This document shows positions 58,089 to 64,000 of a DNA stretch of 64,000 bases, piece after piece. Position numbers and translations under genes: made by a program. The notes below the pieces were generated by a model that saw only the letters and a program-made list of their open reading frames with translations, was not told where the DNA came from and searched no databases. The DNA is from Bemisia tabaci (lineage: Eukaryota > Arthropoda > Insecta > Hemiptera > Aleyrodidae), in contig NC_092794.1 in NCBI RefSeq assembly GCF_918797505.1, positions 74,685,345 to 74,749,344 of the forward strand, given 5' to 3'. Position 1 is the stretch's first letter. Each line of letters opens with the position of its first letter.

Positions 58089-58815
58089 GATATCAGTTTT
58101 ACGGCTGTTTACCGATGGATTCGCATGAAATTCGATATCGATTATTTAGTATTTCAACAATCTAACGAAAGATTCCTTTTTATCCAGCCAAAAACCACCA
58201 GGATATCAACTTGCATGCGAATTCATCGGTAAACAGCCGTAAAACTGATACCCCGTCATTTTTCCGCCGCCATTTTGTATTTGTCGGAATTTCAGATATC
58301 CAATGAAAGGATTCGTTCTTCTCGTGCCAAAATACCCCCGGATACCAAGTTTCCTGCAAATCCAACGATAAGCAGCCTAAATACCATTTCCCGTGCTAGG
58401 CCGCCATTTTGACCGCCGCCATTTTGAAAAGGACCGACTTTTCTGGAAAACCAATGCCAGAATCGTTTTAGTCGTCTCGAAAGACCTTAGGATTCTGAAT
58501 TTCAGACCAATCTGCCGATAAAAAAACGGAGATGCCAAATTTCCGCCATTTTGAACTTTGACCGGCCGCCATTTGGTCAAAAATCAACATTTTGACCTGC
58601 GGTTTGCGCCAAAAAATTTTTTTTATTATCTTTCGAATGAGGTATCACAAAGAGGAGGTTGCCATTTGAAAAAAAAAGTTAGCCCCCGCCCCCCTAAATT
58701 TTGGAGGGACCAAAAAGTTGCTACTTTAGACCGAGGCACATTGCCAAAGTTTCAAACTTCTATCTCAATTTGGAAAAAAGTTACAGGGTTGGTCAGTGAC
58801 TTTTGGATAACCCTG
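58089..58815. mobile_element. Solo arm of a CACCCTG/ACCCTG-ended hairpin element with a small inverted repeat
   Basis: The right end ...CTTTTGGATAACCCTG is followed by TA at 58816-58817. Inward it shares CGAATGAGGTATCACAAAG and GCCGCCATTTTG modules with the 16860-17487 and 29277-30615 elements. At its left, 58089-58140 (CAGTTTTACGGCTGTTTACC) is inverted at about 58200-58250. Confidence 0.68.
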
Positions 58816-58817
58816 TA

Positions 58818-59523
58818 GAAGAGAGGAGAGATAGTTCAGTCTCAAATCCCGCCCAAACTTTGACGCTCTTCGACCGAGATAAAACACTCGAACGGATCCG
58901 ATTCCAACGGGCTGATTTTCGAAAATCGATTTAAAAAGAAAAAGAAAAAAAACATATTGTACTCATCTATTTAAGAGTAGCTCTTGTCTTGTCATCCGAG
59001 CATAGCACAAAATGTGCCAGGATCTACGAAAAAGGGCCTATCTTTTGAGAGCAAATCGGGCGCACATAATTGCGCCTCCGTAAATTTCCTAACGGAAAAC
59101 GCGCCTAACCCGTCACCAGTCATCACACAAGGTCCGCAAAATAGCACCTCCCGGTAAATGTGCCTAATGCGACGGTGACTCACTGTTCGTCCGTCTGAAT
59201 TTCTGATTGGTTATAGCTTAACCTGAAAATCCGGATTTTGAAGGGTGACAAATCCGGAGGCTGAGTTCGGAATTTAATGTTCGCAACTAGCTGCGCTGGA
59301 GAGGAGAATGATCGTGGTGATGATGCAGTACAGTTAGCAGTTTTTATTAGGAGCTGCATATCATAATTATATCTACTGTAACTTTTCTAAACGCTGAGCT
59401 TATTTTTTTCGAAATCTCATGGGTGAATGTTACCAATAGCTTCTTCATTCATTAGAAAAAGCCCTTATTACGTAGGTACTGGAAGAAATCTAAAACCAAG
59501 TAATGATTAAGTATATAAGTATG
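58818..59523. other. Gene-free stretch
   Basis: No gene or element edge was recognised. Confidence 0.4.
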
Positions 59524-59525
59524 TA

Positions 59526-62500
59526 CAGGGTGTTTCAGACCACCCATACCAGGCCTTTTTCTCGGTTGGTTTAGGTCGTACGAAGTCGGAGACCGCGGGG
59601 TTGAATAGGGAATTGACCCCAAGGAATCCGAATTTCGTGGTCCTGAAACCCCCACCCCCCCTTTGGCGGTAAAGGGGGGGGGGTCTTGATGCTAAAAGTC
59701 ACGGTTCCCGACCGAATTACGGATAGATCGCATCAGAATTGAAAAGCACGGAAAATTTCACGTGAAATTGACCCCTAAAAATCCACAATCGGACCATCCA
59801 AGGTCCAAAAGTGACCCCCTAAAGAAGGGGACAGTACCCCCTTCCATAATTTCTCTTTGGTCTCAAAATTGACGTAAATTCTCCAGAAAAAGACGGTTTG
59901 CCAGGTAATCGACCTCGAGAAATCCAAATTTCATGGTCCCGAAGCTCCTCTAGCCTCCCTTTGGGGGGGGGGGGGGGGTAAACGGGGGGGTCCAATTTTA
60001 AAAATCGGGGCTCCTTTCCGAATCGCAAATCGATTGCATCCAAATTGAGGAGCAGAACACATTTGCATCTTAAGTGACTCCTAAGAGTTCTGGTAAACCC
60101 CCTGAACGGCAGAAAGTAACTCCCTGAGGAGGGGGGCCTCGCTTAGGGTGGGACTTATTTTTTTAAATCGACAAAACCATATGTTGCACGGTCTCAAATG
60201 GTTCTATGTGATAAAAAAACACGGTAGCCAAGAGGATTTTGAGAAAAAAAATTTTTAACCCGGCGCGCACAGAGCCTAAACATCGAGATTTTTCCGGTTT
60301 TTTTGGCATTTTCGCCGTATATTTTTGATATTTTTGCCAGCAACACGGATTCTACGCTAGATGTCCAAAAATTGGTACAAACCTAGCACATACCTTGCAG
60401 ATTAAGGGAAAATTTTTGTTTTTCTCCTAGGTCACTCTCAGTTCGCTTGGTGATGTCGAAACTCTCCGCTCGGCAGCTCTAAAAATCAAAATTTCGCCTT
60501 TTTTTAACGTATAATGAACTTTTTGAGCAACCTATTATGGTAGTAAAAATCCGAAAATTTGTGGAAAGCAAGTCCATACCATCAGTATGGAAGGGCAAAT
60601 GTCAGAAAACTCCTACGTCTTTTACTTTCTGCCAAGCTATGCCCATAATGGTGGAAAACTTGTCAAAAATAGCTCAATTTTGACCGTTTTTTCGCGTTCG
60701 AAAATTGATTGGACACCCTGTAATGACAATGAAGGTCCGAAAATTTGTGGAAAGTAAGTTCATACCATCTGTATGAAATAAAAAATTTTACTTGGTTCAT
60801 ACGTCTTATATTCTTCGTCCTGCGATACCCGAAATGGCAGCGAAAACGTCAAAAATACCTCAAATTGGCCGTTTTTTGATAATTTTTTGGAACACCTTGT
60901 AGTGGTAGTGGAGGTCCGAGAATTTGTGCAAAGTAAGTTCATACCCTCCGCAAGGGATAAAAAAATCTACTTGGTTCCTATGTCTTACATTCCTCGTTGT
61001 GCGGTGCCCGCAATCACTTCGAAAACGTCAAAAATACCTCAATTCGGCCGTTTCTTCAATGGCAACATTTATTAGACACCCTACAATGACACTGGAAGTT
61101 CGAAAATTGGGGAAAAGCAAGTCCATACCACCAGTTTAAAAGGGCAAATTTCAAAAGGTCCATAGATGTTTGATTCTTGGTCGCACGGTGTCTTCAGATA
61201 CACACAAATCGTGAAAAATACCTCCATTTTGACCGGTCTTTCGCCATTAAAATTTAATAGACACCCTGTAACGGCAACAGAGGTCGAAAAATTTGCTGAA
61301 AGTAAGATCATTCCATCTTCATGCAATGAAAAATTCTACATCGTTCCTATGGTATGCATTCCTCGGTGTGCGGTGCCCGCAATCGCATCGGAAACGTCAA
61401 ATATACCTGAATGCGGTATTTTTGACGTTTTCGAAGTGATTGCGGGCACCGCACAACGAGGAATGTAAGACATAGGAACCAAGTAGATTTTTTTATCCCT
61501 TGCGGAGGGTATGAACTTACTTTGCACAAATTCTCGGACCTCCACTACCACTACAAGGTGTTCCAAAAAATTATCAAAAAACGGCCAATTTGAGGTATTT
61601 TTGACGTTTTCGCTGCCATTTCGGGTATCGCAGGACGAAGAATATAAGACGTATGAACCAAGTAAAATTTTTTATTTCATACAGATGGTATGAACTTACT
61701 TTCCACAAATTTTCGGACCTTCATTGTCATTACAGGGTGTCCAATCAATTTTCGAACGCGAAAAAACGGTCAAAATTGAGCTATTTTTGACAAGTGTTCC
61801 ACCATTATGGGCATAGCTTGGCAGAAAGTAAAAGACGTAGGAGTTTTCTGACATTTGCCCTTCCATACTGATGGTATGGACTTGCTTTCCACAAATTTTC
61901 GGATTTTTACTACCATAATAGGTTGCTCAAAAAGTTCATTATACGTTAAAAAAAGGCGAAATTTCGATTTTTAGAGCTGCCGAGCGGAGAGTTTCGACAT
62001 CACCAAGCGAACTGAGAGTGACCTAGGAGAAAAACAAAAATTTTCCCTTAATCTGCAAGGTATGTGCTAGGTTTGTACCAATTTTTGGACATCTAGCGTA
62101 GAATCCGTGTTGCTGGCAAAAATATCAAAAATATACGGCGAAAATGCCAAAAAAACCGGAAAAATCTCGATGTTTAGGCTCTGTGCGCGCCGGGTTAAAA
62201 ATTTTTTTTCTCAAAATCCTCTTGGCTACCGTGTTTTTTTACCACATAGAACCATTTGAGACCGTGCAACATATGGTTTTGTCGATTTAAAAAAATAAGT
62301 CCCACCCTAAGCGAGGCCCCCCTCCTCAGGGAGTTACTTTCTGCCGTTCAGGGGGTTTACCAGAACTCTTAGGAGTCACTTAAGATGCAAATGTGTTCTG
62401 CTCCTCAATTTGGATGCAATCGATTTGCGATTCGGAAAGGAGCCCCGATTTTTAAAATTGGGCCCCCCCGTTTACCCCCCCCCCCCAAGGGAGGCTAGAG

Positions 62501-63323
62501 GAGCTTCGGGACCATGAAATTTGGATTTCATGGTCCACCCTAGCCTCAATTCTCCAGAAAAAGACGGTTTCCTATGAAATCGACCCCGAGGAGCTCAGGG
62601 AACATGAAATTTCGAGTCCTCGGGGTCGATTACATGGGAAACCGTCTTTTTTTGGAGAATCGACGTCAATTTTGCGACCAAATAGGAATCTTGAGAAATT
62701 TTTGGGGGGAGCGAGGCCCCCCTCCTCAGGGAGTTACTTTCGGCCGTTCAGGGGGTTTACTAGAACTCTTAGGAGTCACTTAAGATGTAAATGTGTTCTG
62801 CTCCTCAATTTGGATGCAATCGATTTGCGATTCGGAAAGGAGCCCCGATTTTTGAAATTGGCCCCCCCCCCCCCGTTTACCCCCCCCCCCCCCAAGGAAG
62901 GCTAGAGGAGCTTCGGGACCATGAAATTTGGATTTCTCGAGGTCGATTACCTGGGAAACCGTCTTTTTCTGGAGAATATACGTCAATTTTGAGACCAAAT
63001 AGAAATTATACTGTCCCCCTCTTTAGGGGGTCACTTTTGGGCCTTGGATGGTCCGATTGTGAATTTTTAGGGGTCAATTTCACGTGAAATTTTCCGTGCT
63101 TTTCAATTCTGATGCGATCTATCCGTAATTCGGTCGGGAACCGTGACTTTTAGCATCAAGACCCCCCCTTTACCGCCAAAGGGGGGGGTGGGGGGGGGGG
63201 TTTCGGGACCACGAAATTCGGATTCCTTGGGGTCAATTCCCTATTCAACCCCGCGGTCTCCGACTTCTTACGAAGTACACCAACCGAGAAAAAGGCCTGG
63301 TACGGGTGGTCTGAAACACCCTG
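59526..63323. mobile_element. Giant-hairpin element, 3.8 kb, TA-flanked CAGGGTG ends
   Basis: The ends CAGGGTGTTTCAGACCACCC and its reverse complement are nearly identical for about 50 bp and flanked by TA on both sides (59524-59525, 63324-63325). Inverted similarity then continues almost to the centre, with arms 59526-61045 and about 61420-63323 and a loop near 61046-61419. The right arm is longer because about 395 bp (62317-62715) are repeated at 62718-63000. No protein is encoded. Family phrases CCTTGGGGTC and ACCGAGAAAAAGGCCTGG link it to 12765-13689 and 39575-39749. Confidence 0.9.
60525..61430. repeat. Five tandem units of about 183 bp within the giant hairpin
   Basis: Units start near 60525, 60712, 60892, 61074 and 61258. 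Most open with GACACCCTGTAATG-like sequence, then GAAAATTTGTGGAAAGTAAGTTCATACCAT-like sequence and GAAAACGTCAAAAATACCTCAA. Reversed copies make up the opposite arm from about 61430 to 61930. Confidence 0.85.
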
Positions 63324-63325
63324 TA

Positions 63326-64000
63326 GGTTCTAGAATTTGGACGAAAATGAGAAGCCAGCTCCGTTTTGAAATAACACTTTTAAGGTTACGCATTTTTGTT
63401 TTTTCTTCCTGAGAGCAGGGCTCAAATGTCTAAGTACTTCTTTTTTTCTTCTTTCAACCGACTTGAGGGGGAGAAGGAAAGATAATGACGAATTAAATTA
63501 TAGAATGAAACATAGACTTGTGTTATGTATTCTCAGTCCCTACGTTACCCCAGTTCAAAACTCAAAAATCAACATTAATTGATAAATGCTCAGCGTGATT
63601 GAAAAATAAACGTTTCAATGTATTGTTTTTTTGTTTATTATTTTTTATTTTAAATACAGCTCATGGTTAATTCAACACGAAGAACAGAGACAACAAGCGC
63701 TTTGGAGGTGGGCGTGAGGTTCCTCGAGGCCCCTTTATCTACTTCTATACATTCTTGATCGCCACGGTATCATGTGATATTTATGGATTTTTGCTTCTCC
63801 CACAAAATTAAATTCTACTAGGTACTTCAGAGTACACATACAAGTTTAGAGATCAAACGCGAAAATCAATAAAACGCCAATAAACGATATAAACTGGGTC
63901 AGTGTCTACAACAAAATTACGAGTCACTAGTAACTATCAGAAAACATTTCTTACTTTCATTGGGTTTTTCACAATGCCTTGTAGTCGAAACTAGTTTTAT
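63326..64000. other. Gene-free stretch at window end
   Basis: This is AT-rich sequence with no recognised gene, repeat or element boundary before the window ends. Confidence 0.4.

Overview
This window is eukaryotic nuclear DNA, almost certainly from an arthropod and most likely an insect. A hemipteran such as a whitefly is my guess from the repeat types, but nothing here proves the species. The evidence for a eukaryote is a GT-AG spliced gene with six phase-consistent exons, an RTE-type non-LTR retrotransposon, a mariner remnant, MITEs with target-site duplications, 5S- and tRNA-derived sequences, and an AT/GT microsatellite. I see no convincing single-copy host gene. The window is a dense pile of nested mobile elements.

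Layout. 1-4570: a 0.5 kb foldback, a 41-bp duplication and degenerate 'GCCGCCATTTTG' repeat DNA. 4571-12250: a large foldback (5278-11022, arms about 1 kb and nearly identical) that received a full-length-looking RTE-type LINE (6689-9920, minus strand, intact endonuclease-reverse transcriptase ORF, 11-bp TSD). It is flanked by inverted 33-bp minisatellite arrays and a decayed jockey-type endonuclease fragment. 12251-24410: hairpin elements, a GGGGCCCC-palindrome cluster, MITEs and gene-free DNA. 24411-30800: a set of palindromes nested inside one another. It contains tRNA-like heads, a deleted mariner with about 210-bp inverted repeats, a 1.4 kb element inside that mariner (carrying a 5S rRNA-derived segment), and a 1.34 kb TA-flanked giant hairpin. 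30801-42032: a tandem duplication split by a 389-bp hAT-type MITE (8-bp TSD), a 4.6 kb TTA-flanked element, and satellite-like arrays.

42033-57653 is the most informative region. A 12.6 kb CACTA-like DNA transposon (43942-56544) sits inside an older palindromic-ended element. It has perfect 20-bp CAC...GTG terminal inverted repeats and dense subterminal TTCGG/CCGAA motifs. It carries two tandem genes: a six-exon gene for a SAM-like-domain protein, and a two-zinc-finger Tnp2-like transposase gene. The two presumably act together as end-binding or accessory factor and catalytic transposase. Each gene is broken only by single-base frame shifts in A/T runs (one in the first, two in the second). 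Removing three bases restores 580 and 815 codons.

57654-64000: a microsatellite, a solo hairpin arm, and a 3.8 kb giant hairpin (59526-63323) built from 183-bp units. A recurring theme is a family of very large hairpins with CAGGGTG...CACCCTG ends at TA targets. The mariner remnant has the same end and target type, so a Tc1/mariner-class transposase may move them in trans.
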